Shown: positions 26,326-38,163 of the stretch, in pieces
How the letters are laid out: each line of letters starts with the position of its first letter
How positions within the stretch are numbered: the first letter of the stretch is position 1
Translations under genes and position numbers: made by a program
The notes under the pieces: generated by a model
Database searches by the model: none
Told to the model about the DNA's origin: nothing
What the model saw: only the letters and a program-made list of their open reading frames with translations
Origin: Saxidomus purpurata
Lineage: Eukaryota > Mollusca > Bivalvia > Venerida > Veneridae
Length of the DNA: 64,000 nucleotides
Direction of reading: 5' to 3'
Assembly (NCBI GenBank): GCA_022818135.1
Contig: JAFMSR010000012.1
Location: 24,930,931 to 24,994,930 of the forward strand

Positions 26326-27847
26326 AATACCAGCTTTGTTTAAAGATATCTAATATTTAATAGTAAAATAGTTACAATCACATGTGATTAGTTTTCCCAC
26401 ATATAGGGGTTGATACTCCTACTTGGTCCAAGATAGTCTTAATGTTAAATGCCCAATTTTTCCCATTGTATGTCAATCCGTTTTCAGCATCATTCTTTAG
26501 CACGTTGTAAGTTTTAAAAAATATAGTTTGCTTCCTTAGCTTTACATTTTTTAACCAGTACCTAATTAGTATTAGTTTTCTGTGTATCAACATTCGTATA
26601 CGACCCAGTTCGCCATACAGAGTATTTAAATTAGTTGATTGTTTGACGCATACAGAACTTGGAATTAATTGCCTCTACATTTGGGCTTGCATGGTGTCCC
26701 CTCACCTCAGAAGAATAGTTAAGTATTGGTAATAAATTAACTTATCTTTTGAGGAACAGGAAGATCCAATTCAGTGTAAATGTAGCGAAACTGATGCTTG
26801 TTGTGCTATGCGTTTTTGCGTACGGTTCAAATTTCCATTTTTAAAGAGATACACTCCTAAATATTTAAATGAATTTACTATGTCGATTCGATTAGCACAC
26901 TTTAAATGCATGCCCTCTATGAGGGGAGATAACCCAATAAAATCAAAACTTTATGGTCGAAAAGTGTTTTTATACTCCACTTTCTATTTTGTTGCAATCG
27001 AATATTACCACGTTGAATCCATATTATCGCGTTAAGCCATAGTTGCAAATAAGATACATTTGTATTTCAGCTCTTGATTAATCAAGTGAAATGTGTTTAC
27101 TTATTATTAATAAATTGGATTAGTTTTTGCCACTATAATCACATTGTATTATCAGTCGGATACCAAAGTTGGACGGATGGCAGTGTGTGTGTATGGGTGC
27201 TGAAACCGATACCTTGCAGGTCAAGTCCGTTTAAGGCTATACCAGACGACTAAATCCGACAGTTTTTTTAAAATCCCGCCTGTGTGCTCGCTATTCAAAA
27301 CCTTTGTACACTTTTCGCATAGAATCCTGTTTCTTTTTCCCCTTTTTCCTCAGTTATGGGTATTTAGGGGCCTATATGGAGATCATGCTCGGACAGCACG
27401 GCTGTGTTCGCCGATCATGCTTTTCACGGATCGCTAAATAAAGGCAAAATCTTTTTGAATAACTAACTTGGTAATAAGTATTAAATGTATAATTAACAAT
27501 CTAAATAACATAGAAGTCATTACAAATTGAAATAACAAAATAAACAATCATGTAAAATCTGTTCATATTTTTTATTTGCAAGTCACAGAATCTACATGTA
27601 TGTTCACTGACCTTCTTTCAAAGTTGAAAACTAGTATTTACAAATAATATTGATCTATATACTAAATTGCATATTCGTTTGTTATAATCCTTTGAAATAC
27701 CTTTAAAGATACAACTGGTCTTTAAAGGGGATATTAGTGTAAACGCCCGAGTACATGTTTGTCGGTCTCTATGGGTGTGCTATGTATTAAAAGACGCTTC
27801 CAGTGTGAATTAAAAATCGAATTTAAGGACTAGCACCAACACTCAAA
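26326..27847. other. Intergenic region upstream of gene B
   Basis: AT-rich sequence between the divergent genes A and B. I see no repeat with clear ends and no exon-like frame here. It probably includes promoter sequence for gene B, but no specific element could be assigned. Confidence 0.4.
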
Positions 27848-27852
27848 ATGTT
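27848..27852 (+). CDS. Candidate 5-nt first coding exon of gene B
   Basis: ATG plus two bases followed by a strong GTGAGT donor. A lies at -3. The phase (two bases left over) fits the acceptor at 28625, giving the N-terminus MFKYFDEF. Gene C has an equivalent arrangement at 37111-37115. The motif is short, so chance is possible. Confidence 0.3.
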
Positions 27853-28298
27853 GTGAGTAAAATCTTCATTTCGTATAAATTTCTTGTAGTTCCGTGTGTT
27901 AGCATTGCTGATTCATAGCTTCATATTTCACGCGAGAACAGAACGCAGCTCCGTCTATCCACAGGAACTTGAAATTATATTTATCAAAACTCCGTTAAAC
28001 TACTGTTCAAAAATACTGACATATCCTTTTTACATATATATTATACAACTTGTGTGTGTGTGTGCTACAAGGATTTCAAGCATAGACTAATATGCGGAAA
28101 AAATTTAAATCCTGTAGTCTATCCGACAACCAAATACTTATGCTGCACGTGCAATATGTATATAATATTATTCTAGAGTTTTATCGTTTGTACCGGATAA
28201 TCCACCTGACTTACGATGTCGTGTGAGCGAGATAGCAAGTCGTTCCCACGACATAGCTAACTCAACGAGTTAGTAAGTCGTTCCTTCGACAAAGCTAG

Positions 28299-28466
28299 CA
28301 TGCACTACTCTTTTTTATTGTACTTTTCTTTTTTTTAATGCGCTACTCTTTTTTTTCAATGCAATACTTTTTTTAAAAATGCAATACTTTTTTTTAATTG
28401 CCCTTCTCTTTTTTTTTATGTCGTTCCCACGACTTAGTGCCATTTAAAAAAAAGAGTGGTGCATGT
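28299..28466. repeat. Small foldback with T-rich interior
   Basis: 'gcatgcactactctttttt' near 28299 and 'aaaaaaaagagtggtgcatg' near 28446-28465 are inverted copies. The interior repeats 'aatgcaatactttttt'. Nearby 'gtcgttcccacgac' motifs recur at 28231 and 28420. It lies in the candidate first intron of gene B. Confidence 0.5.
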
Positions 28467-28624
28467 CACCTCTGTGCCACCGTACCATACACTAAGTTAG
28501 ACCTTCAACTAATTTTCAAGGTACTCAAATGTAATTTTGCGCATCTTACATACTGCACAATTTTATAGAGCAGTTAGTTGTGACACGTGTATTTCTCTCC
28601 GATATCATTCCTTTTGAATTTCAG

Positions 28625-31600
28625 TAAATACTTCGATGAGTTTCACAAGGCAGCTCTCTTTCACTTTTTGATAAGCGCAATATGCGGGGCACTGTTCGCT
28701 CTAGGGCTGGAGTTCTCAAAGGGCTCGGACGGCGACGATGTGGCTTACTTCATGCCCGCAATGGTTCTTTCCGGAATAGTAAGTTGATTAATGTCAAGAA
28801 AAATGAATATATACTTTTATAGCAGCCAGAAAGATTTTTGTAATTAGAGATCACATCCCTGTAAGCAATATATACATGTACTGAATATACAAAGGTACTG
28901 TAATTTGGATAATATACGCCAGGATTTAGTTTACGCCATTATCGCGAATTTCCCATTTCACTAATTTGATAATCACGCGAAAGATTCTTGTCACATAGAC
29001 TTAATATTAGTGCATTCTCTTTCGCGAATTTAAAATTCTCGAACTTAAGACTGTCTGCTCACAAATCGCGAAATGTTTGTCATGTGAAAATTACTCGAAT
29101 TACACTGGCAGGTAGAACTACCCGCCGCGATTTTGCAGCGTAAATTTTGTAACCTGTGCCAAGCAAAACTTTAAATCAAAACGCCTTTATGAAAAAAAAA
29201 AAAATAAAGTAGAAAAAATACAGCAGTGTCTGAAATAAATAGATAAAACTACCATAAAGAAAGACAGACAGGTTGTGCATACCGGTTCAGAAATAAAATT
29301 AGTACTACCCGTACACCCATTTTACTGCAATAATCCAGTTGAGATTGTTACATTGTTGTTGTAGAATTTTAAGCCCGTTCCGACCGTGTTTTGGTCATTT
29401 TAACAGGAGGGCAGTTCACCTAACAACCTTTCATGGAAAGAACCAGTACTATAGACTTTTGTCCTCCGTAAGAAACTGCCCACTCTCTCACATAAAGAGA
29501 CATGGGCGGTAGCTGATGGTTCGAACCCACGACCACCAATCTATGAGAAGTACGGATCTTGAATTCTGCATTTAATACAGAAGGTAATCTAAGTACGAAG
29601 GATGCTCCTTGACATTTTTTTCAACCATCTCTATTTTTGATTCTCCCCAAATTCCGATATTTCCCCTTTTGTTTCTTGTTTCCTGTTTGGTATTTTAGTT
29701 TATACGAATTAATTTTAGTTCGATCACTCGCTTTCCAACACCCATTCAATATTTTATCACGCTTGCGCGCGAGAAAGGCAGTGATTTTTAATCGCTGCTG
29801 CCTTTCGCTTCAGTGTCCTTGCCCAAGGACCGACATCGTTCTCCGGCTGGGATTTGAACCTGGGACTTACCGTACCGGAGGCTTAGACATAACTATTGTG
29901 ATAACGAGACCCATGGTTTTGTTCCTCGTTTTCCGTTTAATTATACAATCATTTATTTCTCATATGTCAACATTAATGTTTCTCATTTTCTATCCCATTA
30001 TTTCAACATGTAGACTTATTTCTCATATTGATTTGAATTAATCTATATTTCCGATTTGGCCTCGGAATTCAAGCATTTATTTCTCTATCTCTCATTCACG
30101 TCTCGTACATCATTCTACAGAACGATATTTAAGCATGTGTTTAATTAAACTATTTTCGGCATGATTTTGTTTGTTGTATTTCAGCACTTCTCTCTGTGTG
30201 TGATTGCCCTATTGTTGTTTTGTATAACGTACAGATCAGCAGTAGCTGTGAGGACTTCAAGCAGTAGAGCTAGAAAACACTATTCCAGACTGGTGTGTAG
30301 AAATTTAGCCCATTTTTAGCTCGACCTTTCGAAGAAAAAAGGGGATCTATCCTACTCGCCTCGGCGTCGGCGTTGGTGTCATACCCTGGTTATGTGTTTC
30401 ATACCACCTTACTTTATTTCAAAACCATTAGAGGTATTGCTTTACCATAATTGTTTACCATCATAACCTCCATCAACAGTCAAGAGTACATAACTATGTC
30501 AAGGTTTTTGTCAGAGGTATGGCCCTTTTCGACTTAGAAAGTGCATTGAACTTGCTGAAGTTTTTCGTACTACTCCACTTTACTTCAAATTTCATTACAG
30601 ATATTGCTTTGAAATTTATCAGACTTATATATCGTCATTACTTCCATCCATATAGACAAGAGTTCATAACTCTGTGGATGTTTTTGTCAGAATTATGCCC
30701 CTTTTTTACTTAGAAAATACATTGAATCTGGGTAAAATTACTGTGAAACTTTGAATACTTGTTTGCATCATTACCTACATCTGTAAGTAAGAGAATGTTA
30801 CCATGGCAAGGATTTTGTTTTTAAATTAATGCCCTTTGTCGACTTAGAATCTAAGTTAATTTTTGTACCAGATATTACTTTGAAAGTTGGAATACTTGTT
30901 TACCATCATGATCCCTAAATGTAGGCAGGATAAGGTAACTCTGTCAAGGATTTCATTTGAATTATGGCCCTTTTCAACTTAAAATCTCAGTTGAAATTTT
31001 CATTCTTGACCACTTGTTGACTTTACCATTTGAGATATTAATTTGAAAGTTGAAATACTTATGTACTAACACGACATCTATCTGTAAGCGCGAGAAGATA
31101 ACTCCGTGAAAATGTATTTTGATTTGTACTTAGAAATTCCTAGTTAAAGTCTTGTTTGCAGCAAAGCACTGAGAAAAGTCGAGCGCGCTGTCCTACTGAC
31201 AGCTCTTGTTTAGTATATTCTGACTTCATTTGATTTTATATACATACATGTATGTGTGTATCAGTATACTAGTACCCCATACCACGTATTAGAACATTTG
31301 GTTTTGGAAGATGATCTACTATAACTTAATGATTCTGTAAATAATTGATTATTGACATACGTTAGTACATGTATATGCGAACGCTGGTTTGAAAATGTTT
31401 ACTTGTTGTTTAATTGCTTCAATTTCTTTTAATTTTCCGAAACGGCTAGCCAAAAATAATCAACTCCCACTTCGGTTTTTTAAATTATTAAATTACGAAT
31501 TTGGAAATACGTGCAAGCGACGTGCTATCTTGTGCATTGAGATCACTTCGCCGTTGTCTGTTTATGAGTCACACACACATATACAGGCATCACTTATACG

Positions 31601-33130
31601 TTATCTCTTTATCACCCACCCCACTGTCTGTTTATCCACCACACATAAAGGGATCACTTCTCTGTTGTCTCTGAAAAAGAGATATATGTTTAAGATTGAG
31701 AGATATCTCTGTAACTTTGAGAGATATACATGTATATGCAACTTGAAAGTATATCTATCAAAAATAGAAAGATATATCTCAAATTATGTTTAACAAATGT
31801 CTTTTTAAGTAGAAGAGATATCTCTAAAAGTTCTGGAGATACCTTCCTGTGATAAAAAGATATCTCTCTGCGTGAAAAAGATATCTCTATCACAAAACGA
31901 AATATATCTCTTTGAAATTAGAGGGATAGCGCTTTTTGGAATAAATAGTAAAATGGCTTGCGATATATACCCGGCACACACATAGGCACCATTTTATCCG
32001 CTACACACAGAGACATCTCTCTTTCTATTTCTCGGCCACTCACATAGGCACCACATCTCCGTTGTCCATTTGCATGTATGCTTTTTAATCTTTATGTCCA
32101 TTAGTATTGTTATATTTCTGTGCTAATCAGAATTCTTATTGTTCTTTCATTTTATTCTTATTGTTTTTAGAAAGCAATGCACCATCTAATAAATATGCCA
32201 TCATTCATATGGAGTATCATCGGCGCCGCCATCACCGGAAGTACAGGAATTTGTGCTAAAGAGGAAAGCAAGTGCTACTATACTGTAAACATTGCCGTAA
32301 ACCGTGCGATTGCCATTATTATTCTTATTATACACATCTTGAACGCGTTTGCTACGTATTTAATTCTGACAACATCACGTTCACCTTCAAGAACTAGTGC
32401 TGTCGGACCGCATCTTCGGCACACCGCAAACCACAATGTAGAGAAGAAACCACTGGACCATAGGGCGGGTATCATTAAAAACAGCACTGGTTTATCAAAC
32501 GAAAATAAAATAAACAACAACGAGGAAAACAAACAAAAGCATTTGATAAAACCAAAACTTAGAAGACACCACAGTGCGTTTGAAACAATATCGCACTCTG
32601 TACACAAGCGAGGGCAATCAGCAGATGACATAGCCACACCGGGCCGAAACACCCGTGCAGCAGACGGCACTACGCCAAGCAAAATCAAACCACTTCCCCG
32701 AAGGAATAAGAAACTGCTTTTGCCGGCAGTAGGGAAACTTCTTTACACGTTCAACACTAGTAAGGTCAAACGCAATAATGAAACCGACCCGGATGAAAAT
32801 CCGGCGTTTAAATTAGCAGATTCAACATCTAGCAGTTCTTCGTCAAACGAAGACAGTAGACGGGTATTAGTACAGCGGAAGCCGAAGTTTTCTACTTCTG
32901 GTCAATCTCAACCAACAGTAATCGTTCCTCATCTGCGCCCGCCTCCGCCGTCCTACAATGACGTAGTTATGGTTGCTGACAATATGCCGGAAGCAAATCC
33001 ATACTGGCTTCCGCCTTTACCACAAGGTGACGCAGAAATGCATAGATTACCGGAAAACATATACAGTGGCAGCTCTTACCCAGACACTGAACTTGTTGCT
33101 GTGGAGCCCTCACACGTTTATAAGCGATAA
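28625..33130 (+). CDS. Four-pass membrane protein with PPxY tail, gene B
   Basis: Exons 28625-28778, 30185-30292 and 32171-33130 (stop TAA) splice in frame. With the candidate first exon the protein is 408 residues. TM1 is AALFHFLISAICGALFALGLEF; TM2 crosses the first junction (YFMPAMVLSGI then HFSLCVIALLLFC); TM3 and TM4 flank a loop with TGIC-x6-CYY. The cytoplasmic tail of about 250 residues is rich in basic and Ser/Pro residues and ends with PPPPSYNDV (PPxY), PYWLPPLPQ, LPENIYS and SYPDT motifs. The last four are nearly identical in gene C, so the tail end is under constraint. The PPxY motif suggests binding to WW-domain proteins such as NEDD4-type ligases (family knowledge, not shown here). 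Function unknown. Confidence 0.85.
28895..29110. repeat. Dispersed repeat with 'tcgcgaa' motifs in gene B intron
   Basis: 'atcgcgaatttcccatttc', 'tttcgcgaatttaaaattc' and 'cacaaatcgcgaaa' recur. A related, more AT-rich copy is at about 61885-62215 ('cttcgctaattaaaatattt', 'cacaatctgcaaaaattac'). Ends not resolved. Confidence 0.4.
29790..29890 (-). repeat. tRNA-derived SINE-like sequence (minus) in gene B intron
   Basis: The minus strand reads 'cccaggttcaaatcccag', a good B-box (GGTTCAANTCC). The A-box region upstream is weak. This is a decayed Pol III-derived insertion, not a tRNA gene. A second B-box-like string lies at about 29518-29535. Confidence 0.4.
30310..31212 (+). repeat. Dispersed bivalve-type repeat cassette in gene B intron 2
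   Basis: Starts 'tagctcgacctttcgaagaa' and ends 'ctgacagctcttgttt'. Internal ~160-bp units share 'ttaccatcat', 'atggcccttttcgacttaga' and 'gaaagttg'. Same family as 5590-6310. Confidence 0.65.
31675..31925. repeat. Cluster of AGAGATATCTCT palindromes
   Basis: Perfect 12-bp palindromes at 31699-31710 and 31814-31825, with partial copies near 31682, 31720, 31770, 31857, 31880 and 31905. Lies in gene B intron 2, about 250 bp before the last exon. Confidence 0.7.
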
Positions 33131-33562
33131 CTTGACAAACTAGTGAAACAAGAAACATCTTTAACGTACATAACAATAGACTTATGTTATCAGCTTTCAA
33201 ATACATGTATGAAACCGTACAAGATGTCGTAGAGAATTAATATGTGGCTCTAAACTTACTTTTTCTTACAGTTTGTAGAATCTGTACAGGGGCAGACGAC
33301 CGCGTTAAACACGAAAATAATAGTCCAATCTGTGAAAAGGGGGCGCAATGAATTGTATGGGATAATGCCCTAAACAGTTGTTTTGTGTGATTTTATATTT
33401 TAACATTTAAACTAAACACTTAAATAAGACTTACTGTAACACTTTACGGTTGTTGTAGTTTTGTCGTAGTGTCCTGCAAAGATATGGAATTTGATAATGA
33501 CATGTACGGCATGCTATCCTTAAAGTGATATTGCCGATGTTGAAAGTGACCGTCACAATTTT

Positions 33563-33568
33563 AATAAA
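33563..33568 (+). promoter_or_regulatory. Possible polyadenylation signal of gene B
   Basis: First AATAAA downstream of the gene B stop, about 430 nt after it. No transcript evidence. Confidence 0.35.
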
Positions 33569-33773
33569 TACATTTATCACTGATTAATACTCACGGAAAA
33601 TGGGCTATTACAAAACTGCAATCAAAACTCATTTATCTGTATAGGAGTTTTATTCTTTTTGAATGTAATGAAACTCTCTTAATATCTATTTTGCCTATCT
33701 AAATTAAACATTGAAATTCAAACCATATTGTCAGGTATTTTTAAATATTTGTTGGTCAATAAAAGAAATAGCT

Positions 33774-35985
33774 CAGTATATATCCCCCCCAATAAGGAGC
33801 CAAGTAGCATTTTTATGTTTTCGAGAAAATCGCATTTAAAGGTTCTACTTGCTAGTACTTATCAGAAAGTGAATATATTGCAATAAAATCTTACATGGTT
33901 GTAGATATTGTGTAGTTCTATGTACCCAAGAAGTGGAACAAAGCTAACCTCATTAATTATGCATATTTAATTAATTTTGTGTTATGGTACCTTTTAGCAT
34001 TAAACAGTTTCTCGAGATTATCATGGAAAAAGGTACCATATATGATATATGGTACCGTTTTGCTCCAAGCATTTTCTTATGTTATGAATGCAAGAAAGTG
34101 CCATATGTCATTTGGTACCTTTTTGCCCTAAATGCATTTATATAGTAGAAATTACAAAATGTACCATGTGATAATATGGTACCGTTAAGCCCTGAATTAA
34201 TTCAAATACAAAGGGTCCATATGATACTACAGTACATTTTGTCCGTCACAAATTATAAGGTGTATGTTTATCAAGCAGATATTCCGTGATTTTAGAAGTT
34301 TACAAATAACTGCATTACTAATGAAGGTTTAATGTCAAAATTAATTTTTGAATTCATTAGTTAAGAACATTCGAAAATGGTTTATTGAATACATAATCGT
34401 TTCTTGAATGTTGAATAATACATGAAAAAGAAAACGAACAAATTTTACATCCACTTTGTGCTGAAATGAGTAAATACTATTTGACATATTGGGACACATT
34501 TTAGCCGTTGTTCATCCAGTGTACTTGCACTGGTACAGTAATTGTTTTCACAACATCATTATGTATGTTCACTCAATGTCCGTGTCATCGTCTTCTGACT
34601 CAATCGGAACATAATCCTTTTGCTTTGTGTTTGGGGGAAATGATTCGTAATAGGCCTTGTACTCTTCTGGAATAATTTCCTTGTTACACAAATTGATCAG
34701 GTCATCTTTTTCAATGATATGGGCAGTTTGGATTAATATCACATGCTCAAGTCTGAGTTATTCTGTGACATTTTGTAAGATTTTCGCTGTTTCCTTGTTG
34801 CTGGTGTTTGAACTTGAATTTCAACGAATTTCTCACTGTTAAACGTGTAATTCACGAAAACTGACCGTGGACTGTCCTTTCTTATCTGGATCCGCTTTAT
34901 TTTCAGCCAATTTACCCGATGTCCCGTAGTGGAGATCTTTAGATCTGGGCAATAATTTTTTACGAAATCTTTAAAGTCAAAAACGTGATTGAACTTTATT
35001 GGTATCGCAAGATATGGGTTGCCTTTTCTTGCCATGGCGAAATACCGTACACCATAGTGATGGTACATAAACTGCTGTGATTTTCTTGGCGCCCTCAATG
35101 ATGGCATGCACCGAGTCGCATTCCATCTGCGAAAGGACAGAAACAAGAAATTTGTGACTGATCTTCTCTAAAGTTGGCACCTGCGACATGGCCTACAGAT
35201 GAGACGCAGTCACAAACTGATTTGTCTATATATGTGTTCTTTCACGGGAATTTGTCTACTCTTTTTGCATTTGTCACAATACAGTGACCATATATTTAGA
35301 TCAAGTGGCAAATACATGTAGTGCTTTTTTTATATTTTTCCATGTGTAGTGCGACTCCATTTTAGGGAACGATTCAATATGTTTTTTTACATAGTTAATT
35401 CTCTCTTCACCAATCTTATGAAAGTTATAGTAGTTTTAATAACTTAACACTTAGATTTTCTGTGATTAATCAACAAATTAACACCTACAGAGATAAAGCA
35501 CTCATAATATTACATTATTAAGATAATAAACAAAACAAGTGGTGAACGTCTACACCTTATCAGTACTCTTGAAACAGCTGGGATGTGTATCCTACACATG
35601 CAATATTTATCAAAGGTACCATGTGAGCAATTTAAATCAAGGGTACATGTTTTAACTTCAGAACAAAAAGGTACTGTTTGTCATAAGGCGCTTTCGAGCA
35701 AACTAGATACAACATATTATTCAGTGCAAAAAGGTGCCATATGTCAAATGGTACCTTTTTGCACTGAATGACATGCATATGGTACCTTTTTGCACTAAGA
35801 TTTTTATGGTTTATCACTTGGTACCTTTGGGTTTCTGATAATTCGGGTATAATTTATGGGTATATAAATTTATATTTTTATATCACATGTAGATATCATG
35901 TAACTCTATTGAAATATGCCAAAAAGTCATTTTTGGCAAAAAACTTAGTTGGCACCTTTTTGCACTAAGGGGGCGATATGTGTCT
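33774..35985. mobile_element. Probable decayed DNA element with GGTACC palindromes around a transposon gene remnant
   Basis: GGTACC-centred palindromes cluster at 33985-34185 and again at 35613-35825, on both sides of the pseudogene at 34574-35189. The best one, 35719-35769, has 22-bp arms with one mismatch and a 7-nt loop; a sister copy is at 34090-34128. The outer borders 'tatatccccccc' and 'gggggcgatatgtg' are loosely inverted. The extent is an inference. Confidence 0.4.
34574..35189 (-). pseudogene. Frameshifted mobile-element protein remnant
   Basis: Three consecutive minus-strand segments read as one protein with two frame changes: near 35050, and near 34740. The segments contain ECDSVHAIIE, YVPSLW, NPYLAIPIKF and KDFVKNYCPDLK. 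The last ends with EEYKAYYESFP and an acidic tail to a TGA at about 34574. The SQMECDSVHA...YVP..W pattern is one I associate with uncharacterised transposon proteins of invertebrates; the exact superfamily is not recognised. It lacks an intact frame and is interpreted as dead. Confidence 0.55.
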
Positions 35986-36146
35986 TCCTTACACGTTTTC
36001 AAAGCATTTATTATGTTTTAAGCCAGTGAACCAACATAATTCAGTTTGGTCATTTTGAAGGGAAACCCCAACTGGTATAACTTTAACCATTGTTCGATAT
36101 CATTGTTCAAATGAGCCTAATCTGAAATGGATCTGAAATGGATCCA

Positions 36147-36650
36147 TATGATTTGTCTTCAACGGTTGCAATGAAGGCTATTTATAACCTAATAAGACAT
36201 GATTTGTCCTCAACAGTTGCAACGAAGTCTATTTATAGCCTAATAAGACATGATTTGTCCTCAACGGTTGCAATGAAGGCTATTTATAACCTAATAAGAC
36301 ATGATTTGTCCTCAGCAGTTGCAACGAAGTCTATCTATAGCCTAAACAGATATGATTTGTCCTAAGTAGTTGCAATGAAGGCTATTTATAGCCTAATCGG
36401 ATATGAGTTGTCCTCAACAGTTGCAACGAAGTCGATTTATAGCCTGAAGAGATATTATTTGTCCCAAGTAGTTGCAATGAAGGCTATTTATAGCCTAATC
36501 GGATATGAGTTGTCCTCAACAGTTGCAACGAAGTCGATTTATAGCCTGAAGAGATATTATTTGTCCCAAGTAGTTGCAATGAAGGCTATTTATAGCCTAA
36601 ACAGATATGATTTGTCTTCAGGAGGTGCAATGAAGGCTAGGGGCGAAAAC
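36147..36650 (+). repeat. 51-bp tandem array with 102-bp dimer period
   Basis: About ten units of exactly 51 bp; 'ttgca' anchors fall at 36166, 36217, 36268, 36319, 36370, 36421, 36472, 36523 and 36574, with a diverged unit at 36625. Two unit types alternate: 'gcaatgaaggctattta' and 'gcaacgaagtc'. As 51 is a multiple of 3, one frame stays open except for one TAA. Each unit carries 'ctatttatagcc', a near-palindrome. The array is upstream of gene C. Confidence 0.9.
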
Positions 36651-36742
36651 ACGCTAATTAACGCTCTCAAACGTCAAACTTTCGCTCTAATTATCGTAAT
36701 TTTCGCCACCTTAACTTCTTGATTCTCGTGTTTTCGCTAGGC
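36636..36742. repeat. Short foldback next to the 51-bp array
   Basis: 'gctaggggcgaaaacacg' and 'cgtgttttcgctaggcg' are imperfect inverted copies about 75 bp apart. Directly abuts the end of the satellite. Confidence 0.5.
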
Positions 36743-37110
36743 GCGGTCGCGGGACGGAAAGACGAAATGGCACAGATCAGTCACCATAGTCGTCTGGAAT
36801 AAAAGTGGTCATTGCTCGGATAATCTGGCTTATATTGCTGTAATACGAACATATTTTCTACTTTGCATTAAGTCAATAAATTAAGCCTGTAAAAAGCGAA
36901 AGATCGACGTATTGATTAATAAATACAAAAAGAATTTAAGATTAATTACATATAGACCAATCAATCGTGTATGTCACCATGTTATAATACACTTAGTGCA
37001 AATGTATGTTGTACAATACTTATGTTTTGTTAGTTTATATTACTAAATAATTTCACAAAACTTGGAAAGTAGATTAACATGGAAATATTTGTAAAAGCAT
37101 ATAAAGAAAC

Positions 37111-37115
37111 ATGAT
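37111..37115 (+). CDS. Candidate 5-nt first coding exon of gene C
   Basis: ATGAT followed by GTAAGT. The phase fits the acceptor at 38164, giving MITYFTEF. The alternative is a start at the in-frame ATG at 38138-38140, read straight through without the splice (MTKNSINFSTYF). The same layout in gene B favours the spliced form, but weakly. Confidence 0.3.
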
Positions 37116-37363
37116 GTAAGTAGATAAAATGATTGTTTGTTGTTAATTTGATCCCACGCTCTCTTGAAAAAGCGAACACATATACGTTCCATACCATTAT
37201 TTTTCCTTTGACACTGCATCTTTTTTAGTTTAGTTTCATACTATTTTATTGCTCTATGTACAAAAACACTTATAACAATTGGATAGAAACACATTAAATA
37301 AATTTGAGAAATGGAATGGGCCACGAGTTGTAGCAACATCAGTGAACGGCCCTCTCCAAAGAG

Positions 37364-37374
37364 AGAGAGAGAGA

Positions 37375-37419
<45 letters not shown>

Positions 37420-37455
37420 CAGAGGGAGGGAGGGAGGAGAGTGAGGGAGAGAGTA
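37364..37455. repeat. (GA)n microsatellite
   Basis: Impure GA/GGGA run. A second run, about 37738-37778, ends in (GT)n. Both lie upstream of the main exons of gene C. Frames read through it are artefacts. Confidence 0.9.
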
Positions 37456-38163
37456 ATGTATCTGGCCACTATATCCATATCGTACTGGTGAAGATCGAAC
37501 CTGAACCCTCCGACTCTGAAGCATAACAATACCGATATGACTCAATATAGGTGTATGGTGGGTATGTGGTAAATCTGGTTTTATCACCGGTTTCTGCACG
37601 ACAAAGAACAGGTCGTTCTGAGGCAAAAACCGTCGACTACGACTACGATTAAATACATGGGTTTCAATTATGTATAGGTAGTTACTTAGATTAATCGCTC
37701 TCGACTCTCATTCCAGATGAAATCAAGAAATCTATCTTGAAGAGAGAGATAGGGAAAGAGAGAGAGAGAGAGAGAGAGGTGTGTGTGTTTGTGGGAGGCA
37801 AATGCTCCTCGATACTAGTATATACCAAACACACTGTGTATTCTTTAAAGGTCAAATTTCTCAACTTTACAAAGTAAACTTGCAGAAAACAAGAGACTTC
37901 TCAAATGATTTGAAAAGAGTGTCGTCTTAGGGTCTCGTAAAACTGGACTGAATCTTAAATGCATGTATAGTCTAATCCATTATGGACATTCTTTTGGACC
38001 GAAACCTTTGGGGTTTTTTTTAATTCTGAAATCATAGTTAGTCAGGTCTATAAGTTTTCAATAGAACCCCAAAAGCAGTAAGAGAATTTCGAAAAAGGGG
38101 CACTTTGAGTAACAACTTCATCATTTTTAACAATCAAATGACGAAGAATTCTATAAATTTTAG

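Noticed and set aside
36138..36722. Open frames with 17-residue repeats over the 51-bp array
   Set aside because: The frame stays open because the period is a multiple of three; there is a TAA inside, no splice context and no similarity to known proteins. Treated as satellite DNA.
37279..37626. Open frames through the GA microsatellite
   Set aside because: Low-complexity Arg-Glu/Ser-Leu repeats in both strands are artefacts of (GA)n.
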